Below, in pieces: positions 55,121-63,969 of a stretch of 64,000 nucleotides of DNA. How positions within the stretch are numbered: the first letter of the stretch is position 1; every line of letters begins with the position of its first letter. Below the pieces are notes generated by a model. It did no database searches. It was not told where the DNA came from and saw nothing but the letters and a program-made list of their open reading frames with translations. The position numbers and the translations under genes were made by a program. Origin of the DNA: Paenibacillus sp. HWE-109 (GTDB lineage: Bacteria > Bacillota > Bacilli > Paenibacillales > NBRC-103111); the NCBI RefSeq assembly GCF_022163125.1, contig NZ_CP091881.1, positions 1,302,001 through 1,366,000 of the forward strand, given 5' to 3'.

Positions 55121-56265
55121 CGAGAGATCGAAGATCGATGGCTAACTTTACAGGCATGCAGGAAGAACCATGGTCTGGATGGTGGAGTCAGCTTCAAACG
55201 AAAGTGGATCGGATGATGGAACAAATGGGGGATAAATGCCCGCATGCGTCCGTGTCTGGTGTTTATGACGATGTGATCCTGGACTGGTGGACTTCCGGTT
55301 TTTGGCCAGGCATGATGTGGATCCTATACGATATGACGGGCAAAGAATCGTATCGTCAGGCTGCATGGTCATGGGATGAGCGGATCGAACAGTGCTTTTT
55401 GCGGGAGAATCGGTTCCATCATGATGTAGGGTTTCAATTTTTAAGCACGGCTGTGATTAAATATAAGCTGACGGGTGACGCTGACGCCAGGCGCAGAGGG
55501 CTGCAGGCTGCGAACCTATTAGCTGGCCGCTTTAACTTGGCCGGAGGATTTATAAGGGCGCAAAATCAGGCAGACCGTCCCGGAGGTTCGATCATCGATA
55601 CGATGATGAACTTGTCGATCTTGTTTTGGGCATCGCAGGAGTCGGGCGATCCGAGATTTGCTCAAATCGCGCGTGCACACGCGGATACGGTGCTGCGGCA
55701 TACACTCCGCGAAGACGGTTCATCGCATCACATTACCGTGTTCGATGCGAATACAGGTGATGTGAAGGAATACTTGGGAGGTCAAGGGTATTCGCCGACC
55801 TCCTCTTGGAGCCGGGGGCAGGCTTGGGCTTTGTATGGCATGGCCAATACATACAAGTATACGGGGGACAGCAAATATTTGGACGCCGCCAAGCGTACGG
55901 CGAATTATTATCTTAGCTGTCTTCCCGATGATTACGTCGCCTATTGGGATTTCCGTGTGCCGGATGTAACCGGAGAGCCAAGAGATACGTCAGCCGCAAG
56001 CATCGGGGCCTCCGGTCTTCTGGCAATCGCAGAGCAGCTGCCCCCGGAAGAAGGAAAGGTGTACCGTAAAGCTGCAGAATCGATCATGCATTCCTTGTCG
56101 CATAATTTCAGCACGCTGGACCGGCCTGAATTCGAAGGCATTTTGCTTGAAGCTACAGGCAACAAGCCCGTCAATAAGGATGTCAACGTATCGCTGATTT
56201 ACGGTGATTATTACTACTTGGAAGCGATGGCTAAGCTGATGGGCTGGGACAATGATATATTTTAA
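55117..56265 (+). CDS. GH88 unsaturated glucuronyl hydrolase, second copy
   Basis: Cytoplasmic GH88 enzyme of 382 residues. The catalytic acids are Asp103 (HHDVGFQF) and Asp161 (SIIDTMMNLSILFWA). It is highly similar over its length to the GH88 at 8.2 kb and is clearly its paralogue (SGFWPGMMWILYDMT against SGFWPGMLWILYDLT). It lacks the N-terminal micro-repeat. The start overlaps the dehydrogenase stop by four bases; an ATG at 55138 is also possible. It should clear unsaturated uronate ends made by the PL38-like lyase next door. Confidence 0.92.
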   Translation: MTRDRRSMANFTGMQEEPWSGWWSQLQTKVDRMMEQMGDKCPHASVSGVYDDVILDWWTSGFWPGMMWILYDMTGKESYRQAAWSWDERIEQCFLRENRFHHDVGFQFLSTAVIKYKLTGDADARRRGLQAANLLAGRFNLAGGFIRAQNQADRPGGSIIDTMMNLSILFWASQESGDPRFAQIARAHADTVLRHTLREDGSSHHITVFDANTGDVKEYLGGQGYSPTSSWSRGQAWALYGMANTYKYTGDSKYLDAAKRTANYYLSCLPDDYVAYWDFRVPDVTGEPRDTSAASIGASGLLAIAEQLPPEEGKVYRKAAESIMHSLSHNFSTLDRPEFEGILLEATGNKPVNKDVNVSLIYGDYYYLEAMAKLMGWDNDIF

Positions 56266-56290
56266 ACAGTGCAAGGAGCGGGTATAGACT

Positions 56291-57415
56291 ATGATGAATC
56301 TAGCAAAAGCAAGCGAGCAGAACGAACGCCTCTCCTTATTTGACATGAAGTGGATTATCAAGCAAGCCGATGTGTCAATGAAGGAAAGCCCTGTTCCTAT
56401 TACGAGTGCCAGAGCTGCCACAAGCGAAGGCGGCTTGCACGATTATTATTCGAACGGTGATTACTGGTGGCCAAACCCCGATACCGCAGACGGACTGCCT
56501 TATGTACGATTGGATGGCGAAAGCAATCCCGATAATTTCGACAGCCATCGGCTGTTATTGCGAAGCATGAGAACCCATGTGGCGAACTTGGCCGCTGGGT
56601 ATTCGGTGACTGGAAACGAGGCTTACGCAGAGAAAGCGGTAACGTTTTTACAGGAGTTTTTCCTGGATGAAGCGACGAAGATGAATCCGCATCTCCTCTA
56701 TGCGCAAGCTATACCCGGTATTTGCTCCGGCAGAGGCATCGGTATTATTGATACCCTGCATTTGATCGATGTGCCGTTCGCTATTGAGGCTCTGAAAGCT
56801 TCAACTCGTATGACCGCCGACATGTATCAGGGACTTCAGAGGTGGTTTGCCGACTATTTAACATGGATGAGCACACATGAGAATGGCATCGAAGAGATGA
56901 ATGCGCCTAATAACCATGGAGTTTGCTGGTTCGTGCAGGCGGCTGCATTTGCCTGGTTTACGAATAATGAAGAAATGCTTCGCTTTTGCAGGCAAAGGTT
57001 CAAAGAATCGCTGCTCCCTGACCAAATGGCCCCAGACGGCAGCTTCCCGCGTGAGTTAGCGCGCACGAAACCGTATGGCTACGCGATATTCGTGCTGGAT
57101 AATATGGTGACGCTGTGTCACATTCTTTCGACGCCGGAACATAACTTGTGGAACTTCGAGCTGCCTGATGGTCGTGGAATCCGCAAAGGCCTGTCCTACC
57201 TGTTCCCTTATTTGCAGGATAAATCCACTTGGCCGTATCCTCCGGACGTAGAGCATTTCGAAGGCTGGCCGGCTAAGGTCTCATCCCTGTTGTTCGCAGG
57301 GCTGGCGCTTGACAGTAAGGCGTATATAGAACTGTGGAACAGCCTTGATTCGGACCCTTCGGACATGGAAGTTCGTCGCAACATCGCGATCCGTCAGCCC
57401 TTGCTGTGGGTATGA
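56291..57415 (+). CDS. Alginate_lyase-fold protein, PL38-like glucuronan lyase
   Basis: Cytoplasmic protein of 374 residues of the alginate_lyase (alpha/alpha) family. The N-terminal hallmark is YYSNGDYWWPNPD followed by YVRLDGESNPD; the active-site block is Asn207-Asn208-His209 in PNNHGVCW. These fit PL38, whose characterised member cuts beta-1,4-glucuronan, but other uronans cannot be excluded. It has no signal peptide, so it would act on imported chains. AAGGAG lies upstream of the ATG. It is the last gene of its operon and is followed by a good terminator. Confidence 0.82.
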   Translation: MMNLAKASEQNERLSLFDMKWIIKQADVSMKESPVPITSARAATSEGGLHDYYSNGDYWWPNPDTADGLPYVRLDGESNPDNFDSHRLLLRSMRTHVANLAAGYSVTGNEAYAEKAVTFLQEFFLDEATKMNPHLLYAQAIPGICSGRGIGIIDTLHLIDVPFAIEALKASTRMTADMYQGLQRWFADYLTWMSTHENGIEEMNAPNNHGVCWFVQAAAFAWFTNNEEMLRFCRQRFKESLLPDQMAPDGSFPRELARTKPYGYAIFVLDNMVTLCHILSTPEHNLWNFELPDGRGIRKGLSYLFPYLQDKSTWPYPPDVEHFEGWPAKVSSLLFAGLALDSKAYIELWNSLDSDPSDMEVRRNIAIRQPLLWV

Positions 57416-57426
57416 TAGTATCATCG

Positions 57427-57460
57427 AAAGGATCTTCGCTGCCAGCGGAAGGTCCTTTTT
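57427..57460 (+). terminator. Terminator after PL38-like gene
   Basis: AAAGGATCTTCGCTG and CAGCGGAAGGTCCTTT form a long stem (one mismatch and one bulge) and are followed by TT and TGCTTTG. Confidence 0.85.
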
Positions 57461-57547
57461 GCTTTGCGTACAGGTATTGCAACTTTGATGAAGAGAAGAT
57501 ACAATTTCTAGTAAATTGGATTACGCGGAAGGGATGGTGATCTTGTT

Positions 57548-59911
57548 TTGAAAATGCCTTTTATTTTACGCCTTGTCGGCAGTCGCAAAAGTGCACTTTC
57601 GACGATAATCGCCTCCAATTTATTTATTCTTTTGATACCGCTTGCAATGGGGCTTTTTCTGTACGCAAAAGTAGAACAAAGCCTTGAGCGAAGCACGACA
57701 AAGTCCAATGCGGCCATGCTGGAGCAGTTGAAACTATCCCTCGATAACAAATTGTCGGAAGTGGATACGCTGATGCGGCAGGTTGTATTTGACCCGAAGC
57801 TGGATTATATGCTGCGAATCCCGGCCAACTCGAATGATTTTGATAAATATGAGTTTATCCAATTTATGCGGGACAAGATGAGTAAGTATCACAGTATGAC
57901 CAGCAATTTTATTCTCGATTACTACGTATATTTCGCAAGCAGCGATACGATTGTGAAATCGGATGTGGTAACGGACTCGCGGACCTTTTACTCGATCTAT
58001 TACGCCTATAAGAATATGCCCTATGAGGGATGGCGCCAGTTGATGGATAAGGAGCATAACATGTCTTACCTGCCGGTAGCGTCCCTATCCAGCGGGGCAG
58101 ATCAGGCACCGAAGGATGTTATCACTTATATACAAACACTTCCCATTCATTCACAATCCCAAAATCTCGGCAATTTCACGGTATTGATTGACGTCGACCA
58201 GGTTAAGCAATTGTTCGCGCAGCTGGAATCGGCCAGCCATAGCTCCGTTTATATTATTGACAACGCAGGCAATACGATTATGAGCAACAGCGAAGCCCCC
58301 TTTCCTTCCGATTTGTTAGGGCGCATTCAAGGTAGATCAGGTCCGTTCGATTACCGGCTCGGGAGTGTGGATCAAGTCGTTTCCGTCACATCCTCCCAAA
58401 AAGCAGGCTGGAAATATGTATCGATCATGCCCAACGATGTTTTTATGCAGCAAGTTAATCAAATTCAAAGCTGGTCTATCGGCCTGTTCATCCTTTGCTT
58501 GATTTGCGGTTTAGTGGCTGTCAGTATCGGAGCCTATCGCACGTATAAGCCTCTGCGGAAAACGGTAAACGCCATTATGCGCGGAAAAGAAATAATCAAA
58601 CGTCCTTCCTCGAATGAATACGAGTTTATCCGGCAAACGATGGAAGGCTCCATTCATGAAGAGAAAAACCTGCGCATGGCCTTAACGCAGCAAATTCCGT
58701 TTATCCGAGCCAACTACTTGTCACGTCTTCTGAATGGTCGCATGGATGTGGACATATCGATTGAAAATGGAGAATCCCTGCAGTTTATGAATTTGACATT
58801 CATAAGCGATTGCTTTGCAGTCCTGATTGTCAAAATTGAGGATGGCTATGCCTTAGTGGAAGAAGATGAACAGCAATGGGCACATGCAAGGTTCATTATT
58901 TCGAATATCGGTACGGATCTGATTTCAGCCAACCATAAAGGGTTTTCCGTGGAACTCGACCGAGATCGCATTGCACTTCTCATTAACTTGACAGCAAATC
59001 GGGAGAAATTCGCCGAATCGGATATCCGGGAAATCGCTGACTCGCTCTTCAGAATCATCTCGCAAAGATTCCAAATTGGCATGACGATCGCCGTAGGCGG
59101 GATTCATTCGGGGCCAAAAGCCATTCGCGATTCTTATCCCGAAGCACTGGCAGCCCTTGAATACAGGTTGATTCTGGGGAAACATACGACGATTCATTTC
59201 CAAGATATCCTCGAAGTGAAACAGCACTATTATTATCCGCTTGAAGTTGAGATACAGCTCATTAACTTTGTTCGCGGCGGGGATACGGAGAATGTGGAAA
59301 AGCTGTTGGACAAAATTTATTCGATGAATTTCGATTCCAGCCATATCACGCCAGAGCTGGGACGATGCCTATTTTTCAATGTGACAAGCACGCTCTTGAA
59401 AATTATTAATTCCACCAATACCAATCAAGATGAGGTACTTGGCGCGGGTTTCGATCCCATCAAGGAAGTGTTTAGTTATCCAACTGCGCAAGGGATGTAT
59501 ACCAAGACAAAAGAGTTTTACGAGACGCTGACCCGCTCGTTTAATTTGGAACGATCCGATCACAGTGTTCAGAGACTCCAGGAGATCGTTTGCATAGTCC
59601 ATGACAACTTAGATGACTCCAACCTTGGTGTTGCCCAAATTGCTGAACGTATTCAGATGACACCGCAATATCTTTCCACGTTTTTCAAAAAGCACCAAGG
59701 GCAAAACTTGCTGGATTACATCACACATAAACGGATTCAACAAGCGAAGCAGCTAATGGAAAACAAAGAATGGACGATAGCACAGATTGCCAAGAAAATC
59801 GGCTACAATAATGATGTCGTCTTCATCCGAGCGTTCAAAAAGCTCGAGGGTGTAACACCGGGCAAGTACCGGGAGACCATGCAGCTGGAAATTACCGGCG
59901 CAGATAAGTAA
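57548..59911 (+). CDS. Membrane-bound Cache-AraC transcriptional regulator
   Basis: One-component regulator of 787 residues, the third of its kind here. A transmembrane segment lies near 20-40. An extracellular Cache region includes KAGWKYVSIMPNDVF, and a second transmembrane segment lies near 300-322. The C-terminal AraC domain is IAERIQMTPQYLSTFFKKHQ with IAKKIGYNNDVVFIRAFKKL. It resembles the first regulator in the window closely (shared PYEGWRQLM and LEYRLILGKHT-type segments). A TTG start seven bases after GGTGA is preferred; ATG 57554 is an alternative. It precedes the fourth importer and probably controls it. Confidence 0.9.
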   Translation: MKMPFILRLVGSRKSALSTIIASNLFILLIPLAMGLFLYAKVEQSLERSTTKSNAAMLEQLKLSLDNKLSEVDTLMRQVVFDPKLDYMLRIPANSNDFDKYEFIQFMRDKMSKYHSMTSNFILDYYVYFASSDTIVKSDVVTDSRTFYSIYYAYKNMPYEGWRQLMDKEHNMSYLPVASLSSGADQAPKDVITYIQTLPIHSQSQNLGNFTVLIDVDQVKQLFAQLESASHSSVYIIDNAGNTIMSNSEAPFPSDLLGRIQGRSGPFDYRLGSVDQVVSVTSSQKAGWKYVSIMPNDVFMQQVNQIQSWSIGLFILCLICGLVAVSIGAYRTYKPLRKTVNAIMRGKEIIKRPSSNEYEFIRQTMEGSIHEEKNLRMALTQQIPFIRANYLSRLLNGRMDVDISIENGESLQFMNLTFISDCFAVLIVKIEDGYALVEEDEQQWAHARFIISNIGTDLISANHKGFSVELDRDRIALLINLTANREKFAESDIREIADSLFRIISQRFQIGMTIAVGGIHSGPKAIRDSYPEALAALEYRLILGKHTTIHFQDILEVKQHYYYPLEVEIQLINFVRGGDTENVEKLLDKIYSMNFDSSHITPELGRCLFFNVTSTLLKIINSTNTNQDEVLGAGFDPIKEVFSYPTAQGMYTKTKEFYETLTRSFNLERSDHSVQRLQEIVCIVHDNLDDSNLGVAQIAERIQMTPQYLSTFFKKHQGQNLLDYITHKRIQQAKQLMENKEWTIAQIAKKIGYNNDVVFIRAFKKLEGVTPGKYRETMQLEITGADK

Positions 59912-59938
59912 AAGCAGCCTCTTGGGGCTGCTTTATTT
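59912..59938 (+). terminator. Terminator after third Cache-AraC gene
   Basis: AAGCAGCC and GGCTGCTT pair perfectly around TCTTGG and are followed by TATTTAAATAT. Confidence 0.85.
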
Positions 59939-59946
59939 AAATATAA

Positions 59947-60246
59947 GAGTTTATATGTTTTGGAGTGAGCGCGGAGTTATTCCAGACGCCTTGTACGAAC
60001 AGAGGGAGGGAACTACAGTCCGCTATTCTAGCCAAAAGTATCCATATCGCGGGGGGTAGGGAACTACAGTCCGCTATTTTGCTGTTTCAAGGCAAATTCA
60101 GCGTTTTTCGTGAAAATAAGACCCTGTAGTTCCGCTAATACCCCAGCATCCCTGCTATTTGCCTATATAGCGTCCTGTAGTTCCCTTAACGGGTTTTGTC
60201 GCTACTAAGAGGCTGATTACTCGGGGCGGCGAAGCCGTTTTTCTTA
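59947..60246. repeat. Intergenic dyad repeat, copy R3
   Basis: One copy of the same element as R1. Half-sites are at 60008 and 60059 (GGGAACTACAGTCCGCTATT, forward) and at 60124 and 60165 (CTGTAGTTCCGCTA and ATAGCGTCCTGTAGTTCCC, reverse). It starts with GAGTTTATATGTTTTGGAGT and ends with AGAGGCTGATTACTCGGGGC, both as in R1. The rest of the 531-base gap (60247-60442) shows no gene and holds the importer promoter. Confidence 0.9.
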
Positions 60247-60442
60247 ATTCACTGCAGGTACTGACGATTTCTAATGTGGACTGATCATTTCTCTTCTAGC
60301 CCGGATTTCTTAGTAAAATACAACGAAAATGAGAACTAGGCAGTAGGCATGCCTGAGCAGGATAGGCATACTTGGAAACAGGTGCTGGATGACAGTCATC
60401 GGTGCCAAATTTGGGTTACTCATATAAAGGGAGGCAAGAAGA

Positions 60443-62083
60443 ATGAAGAAAAGTTTAAAGCATGTAGGATCTGTTGTGTTGATATCTGTGCTGGCGGTAT
60501 CGGTAGCCGCTTGCGGCGATAATACGGGAAGCAGTCATTCATCGGCATCGCCGCAGTCAGGCAATGATGCGCAGCCGCCGAAATTGACGAAATTAACGTA
60601 TTGGGTATCGAATCACTCCGCAGCCTCATCTCAAATGAAAACATATGCTGAAATGGGCATGTACAAGGAACTAGAGAAAGCAACCGGTGTGAAGGTTGAA
60701 TTCCAGCATCCTCCGCTCGAGGTTCCCCAAGCGCAGGAGCAATTCAACTTAATGATTGCGACCAACGAACTTCCGGATGTCATTGAAGCGAGTTGGGGAG
60801 CAACAAGCGGCGCGGTTATTCGATATCCCGGCGGCCCGGAGAAAGCTATTTTAGATAAGAAAATCATTAAGCTTAATGATCTCATCGATAAGTATGCACC
60901 AAACCTTACGAAGCTGCTTGCGGCACATCCAGACTGGAAAAAGCAAATTTCAACAGATGAAGGAAGCATCTATGCGTTCCCCTTCCTGCGCGGAGATGAC
61001 AAGGTTAGGGTATTCTTTGGTCCATCCATTCGCCAGGATTGGTTAGATAAGCTTGGTTTGAAGATGCCGACAACGATCGACGAATGGTACACGGTATTGA
61101 AAGCTTTTAAAGATAAGGATCCAAATGGCAACGGCAAAGCGGATGAGATTCCTATTTATTTGGACAAAAATCTGTTTGCAACCGACGCGCCTTTCCTCGG
61201 AGCTTGGGGAATCAATTATAGCTTCTATCAAGATGGGGGCAAAGTGAAATACGGTCCGATTCAGCCTGAATACAAAGAATTCCTCGCAACCATGAATAAA
61301 TGGTACAAGGAAGGCTTGCTGGATAAGGATTTCGCAGCGCCTAACGATAAATTATTCGATAACAAAATGACGACCGATCTCATCGGTGCAACGGCTTCAT
61401 TCAATGGAGGAGGGATTGGCAAATTTGCTGGCCTTATGAAGGATAAGGAACCTAAATTCGATCTGGAAGCTGCCCCTTACCCTGTCTTGAAGGCTGGCGA
61501 CAAAGCGATTTGGGGACAAAAGGATTTTGCTTTTAACGGTGTTGGAGCAGCGATCTCGGCCGTCAATAAAAACCCGATCGAAACGGTAAAATGGCTTGAT
61601 TATGCGTATGGGGAAAAAGGCGACCTGCTGTTCAACTATGGGGTAGAAGGTGTTAGCTACAAAATGGAGAACGGTAAAGCGACCTTCCTGCCAGAAATCT
61701 TAAATCCTCCAGCAGGAACCAGCATCCAACAATCCATTGCCAAATATAATCGCGCAACATGGAGTGCTCCTTTTGTCCTAAGCGATAATTTCCAAATGCA
61801 ATATCTTGCCTTGCCGCAGCAGAAGAAAGCTTTGGAAATCTGGTCGAAGCCAACGGCTGAGCGTAAAATCCCGCTTGTATCTCCGACGCAGGATGAAAGC
61901 AGCAAGTTCGCTTCCATTGTGACCGACATCCAGACCTATCAAGACGAGATGCTCTTGAAGTTTATCATGGGCGTGGAGCCGATCAGCAACTTTGATCAAT
62001 ATGTGAAAAAGATTCAAGGGATGGGAATCGACGAAGCGATTAAAATCCAGCAAGGAGCACTCGAGCGTTTCAATAAACGGTAA
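60443..62083 (+). CDS. Sugar ABC transporter solute-binding lipoprotein
   Basis: Extracellular binding protein of 546 residues with lipobox VSVAAC (Cys24). It shares a long common pattern with the binding protein at 4.7 kb (PGGPEKAILDKKIIKLNDLI and the ending IKIQQGALERFNKR against VVIYQNSLDRYNKR). These two importers are therefore sister systems. AAAGGGAGG precedes the ATG. Two permeases follow after 20 bases. Confidence 0.92.
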   Translation: MKKSLKHVGSVVLISVLAVSVAACGDNTGSSHSSASPQSGNDAQPPKLTKLTYWVSNHSAASSQMKTYAEMGMYKELEKATGVKVEFQHPPLEVPQAQEQFNLMIATNELPDVIEASWGATSGAVIRYPGGPEKAILDKKIIKLNDLIDKYAPNLTKLLAAHPDWKKQISTDEGSIYAFPFLRGDDKVRVFFGPSIRQDWLDKLGLKMPTTIDEWYTVLKAFKDKDPNGNGKADEIPIYLDKNLFATDAPFLGAWGINYSFYQDGGKVKYGPIQPEYKEFLATMNKWYKEGLLDKDFAAPNDKLFDNKMTTDLIGATASFNGGGIGKFAGLMKDKEPKFDLEAAPYPVLKAGDKAIWGQKDFAFNGVGAAISAVNKNPIETVKWLDYAYGEKGDLLFNYGVEGVSYKMENGKATFLPEILNPPAGTSIQQSIAKYNRATWSAPFVLSDNFQMQYLALPQQKKALEIWSKPTAERKIPLVSPTQDESSKFASIVTDIQTYQDEMLLKFIMGVEPISNFDQYVKKIQGMGIDEAIKIQQGALERFNKR

Positions 62084-62103
62084 GAAGGAAGGCTAGGGAC
62101 ACC

Positions 62104-63072
62104 ATGAGACAAACGATGAGGCAAACGACGAGGCAACAAACGACGAAAACCTATCGCAATCCGACTGTCATGGAAACCATACGTGCTGATATGAAACGGC
62201 ATTGGTCCATTTATGTGATGGCTCTTCCCGTTATTGCGTACTACCTCATATTTCATTATGGACCGATGTACGGATTGCAAATTGCTTTTAAAGATTTCTC
62301 GCCAGCGAAAGGAATTCTGGGCAGTTCATGGGTCGGATTTAAACATTTCCAAAGTTTTTTTAATGGTATTTACTTCTGGCGACTAATCAAAAATACGATT
62401 TTGATCAACCTTTACGATCTGCTGTTCGGCTTCCCGGCTGCTATTATTCTGGCGCTGCTGCTTAACGAAATTCGCCAGGGCGTGTTTAAACGGGTCGTAC
62501 AATCCATCTCCTATTTGCCGCATTTCATATCGATCGTGGTCGTGGCTGGGATGATGATTGATTTCTTAAGCCGTAATGGTCTCATTAATCAAATCCTGGG
62601 TACCTTTCATATCGAACCGATTGACTTTTTGCAAAAGGAAGGTTGGTTCCGTTTTCTATTCGTTTCGTCTGGCATATGGCAAGGAATCGGTTGGGGCTCG
62701 ATTGTTTATTTGGCTGCGATGGCGACTATCGATCCGACGCTGTATGAGGCGGCTCGAATGGATGGCGCAAACCGCTGGAAGCAAACGCTGCATATTACGA
62801 TTCCAGGCATTATGCCGACAATCGTTATCTTGTTTATCCTGCAAATGGGCAATATGCTGACGGTCGGCAGTGAAAAGGTGCTGCTGCTGTACAATCCGCT
62901 GACTTACGGAACAGCGGACGTTATTTCAACTTATGTTTATCGCAAAGGTGTATTAGAGGCAAGCTACAGTTTCACGGCAGCAGTTGGGCTATTCAACTCA
63001 GTGATCAGTTTTGTTCTGATCGTAGCGGCCAACAGCTTTGTCAAACGGATCAGCGAGAACAAATTGTGGTAA
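62104..63072 (+). CDS. Sugar ABC transporter permease, LplB type
   Basis: Permease of 322 residues, EAA loop EAARMDGANRWKQTLHITIP, family start YVMALPVIAYYLIFHYGPMY. It is the closest relative in the window of the permease at 6.4 kb (for example FFNGIYFWRLIKNTILINLY). The N-terminus has a micro-repeat (MRQTMRQTTRQQTTK) made of 12-base units. GGAAGG lies upstream of the ATG. No ATPase gene follows in the window. Confidence 0.92.
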   Translation: MRQTMRQTTRQQTTKTYRNPTVMETIRADMKRHWSIYVMALPVIAYYLIFHYGPMYGLQIAFKDFSPAKGILGSSWVGFKHFQSFFNGIYFWRLIKNTILINLYDLLFGFPAAIILALLLNEIRQGVFKRVVQSISYLPHFISIVVVAGMMIDFLSRNGLINQILGTFHIEPIDFLQKEGWFRFLFVSSGIWQGIGWGSIVYLAAMATIDPTLYEAARMDGANRWKQTLHITIPGIMPTIVILFILQMGNMLTVGSEKVLLLYNPLTYGTADVISTYVYRKGVLEASYSFTAAVGLFNSVISFVLIVAANSFVKRISENKLW

Positions 63073-63084
63073 GGAGATTTGCAC

Positions 63085-63957
63085 ATGAAACTAACCAGTG
63101 GAGAGCGAGCATTTGGCTACTTTAATATGCTGTTGATGCTCGTGCTTTGCGCGGTCACCCTCTATCCGTTCTTGTACGTGGCACTCGCTTCGCTCAGTGA
63201 TGCGACGTCATTGCTGCAGCATCGCGGTCTAATGCTCAGACCGGCAGGCATTGATCTCGGAGCCTACAAAGCCGTTTTCGAGAACCCGATGATCATGAAA
63301 GGGTATCAGAATACACTTGTCTACGTTGTGCTTGGCACAACAATCAACTTGTTCATGACAGCGATAGGTGCCTATGTATTGTCCAGACCGAATCTCTATT
63401 TTAAAAATATCATTATGTTCTTTATCGTCGTGACAATGGTGTTCCACGGAGGACTTATTCCGAGCTACCTGCTCGTGAATAATCTCGGTATGATGAATAC
63501 CATGTGGGCAATCCTCATTCCAGGTGCGATCAATACGTTCAATATGATTATCATGCGTACTTCCTTTCAAGGGATCCCGGTCAGCTTAGAGGAATCAGCG
63601 AGGATCGATGGTGCAGGCGATTGGAAGATTCTATTTCGTATCGTCATTCCCCTATCTATGCCGGTTATGGCTGTCATGATTTTGTGGTATGCGGTAGGAC
63701 ACTGGAATTCCTACTTTAACGCGCTAGTCTACTTACGGAATCGTGAAGCCTATCCACTCCAGCTTGTGCTGCGTGAAATTCTGATCTCGAACAATACGGA
63801 TTCGATGATGGCAGGCGGGGGCGACGACAAATATGCCATCGGAGAAACCATTAAGTATGCGGCGATTATGGTCTCGACGCTGCCCATCATTTGTCTGTAT
63901 CCGTTCCTTCAGAAGTATTTTGTCCAAGGCGTATTGATTGGGGCTATTAAGGAATAA
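63085..63957 (+). CDS. Sugar ABC transporter permease, YtcP type
   Basis: Second permease of the fourth importer, 290 residues, EAA loop EESARIDGAGDWKILFRIVI and ending VQGVLIGAIKE. AAGGAG eight bases upstream fixes the ATG at 63085; an in-frame TTG at 63079 is unlikely. It is closely related to the permease at 7.3 kb. Confidence 0.92.
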   Translation: MKLTSGERAFGYFNMLLMLVLCAVTLYPFLYVALASLSDATSLLQHRGLMLRPAGIDLGAYKAVFENPMIMKGYQNTLVYVVLGTTINLFMTAIGAYVLSRPNLYFKNIIMFFIVVTMVFHGGLIPSYLLVNNLGMMNTMWAILIPGAINTFNMIIMRTSFQGIPVSLEESARIDGAGDWKILFRIVIPLSMPVMAVMILWYAVGHWNSYFNALVYLRNREAYPLQLVLREILISNNTDSMMAGGGDDKYAIGETIKYAAIMVSTLPIICLYPFLQKYFVQGVLIGAIKE

Positions 63958-63969
63958 GGAGAGGTGCCT

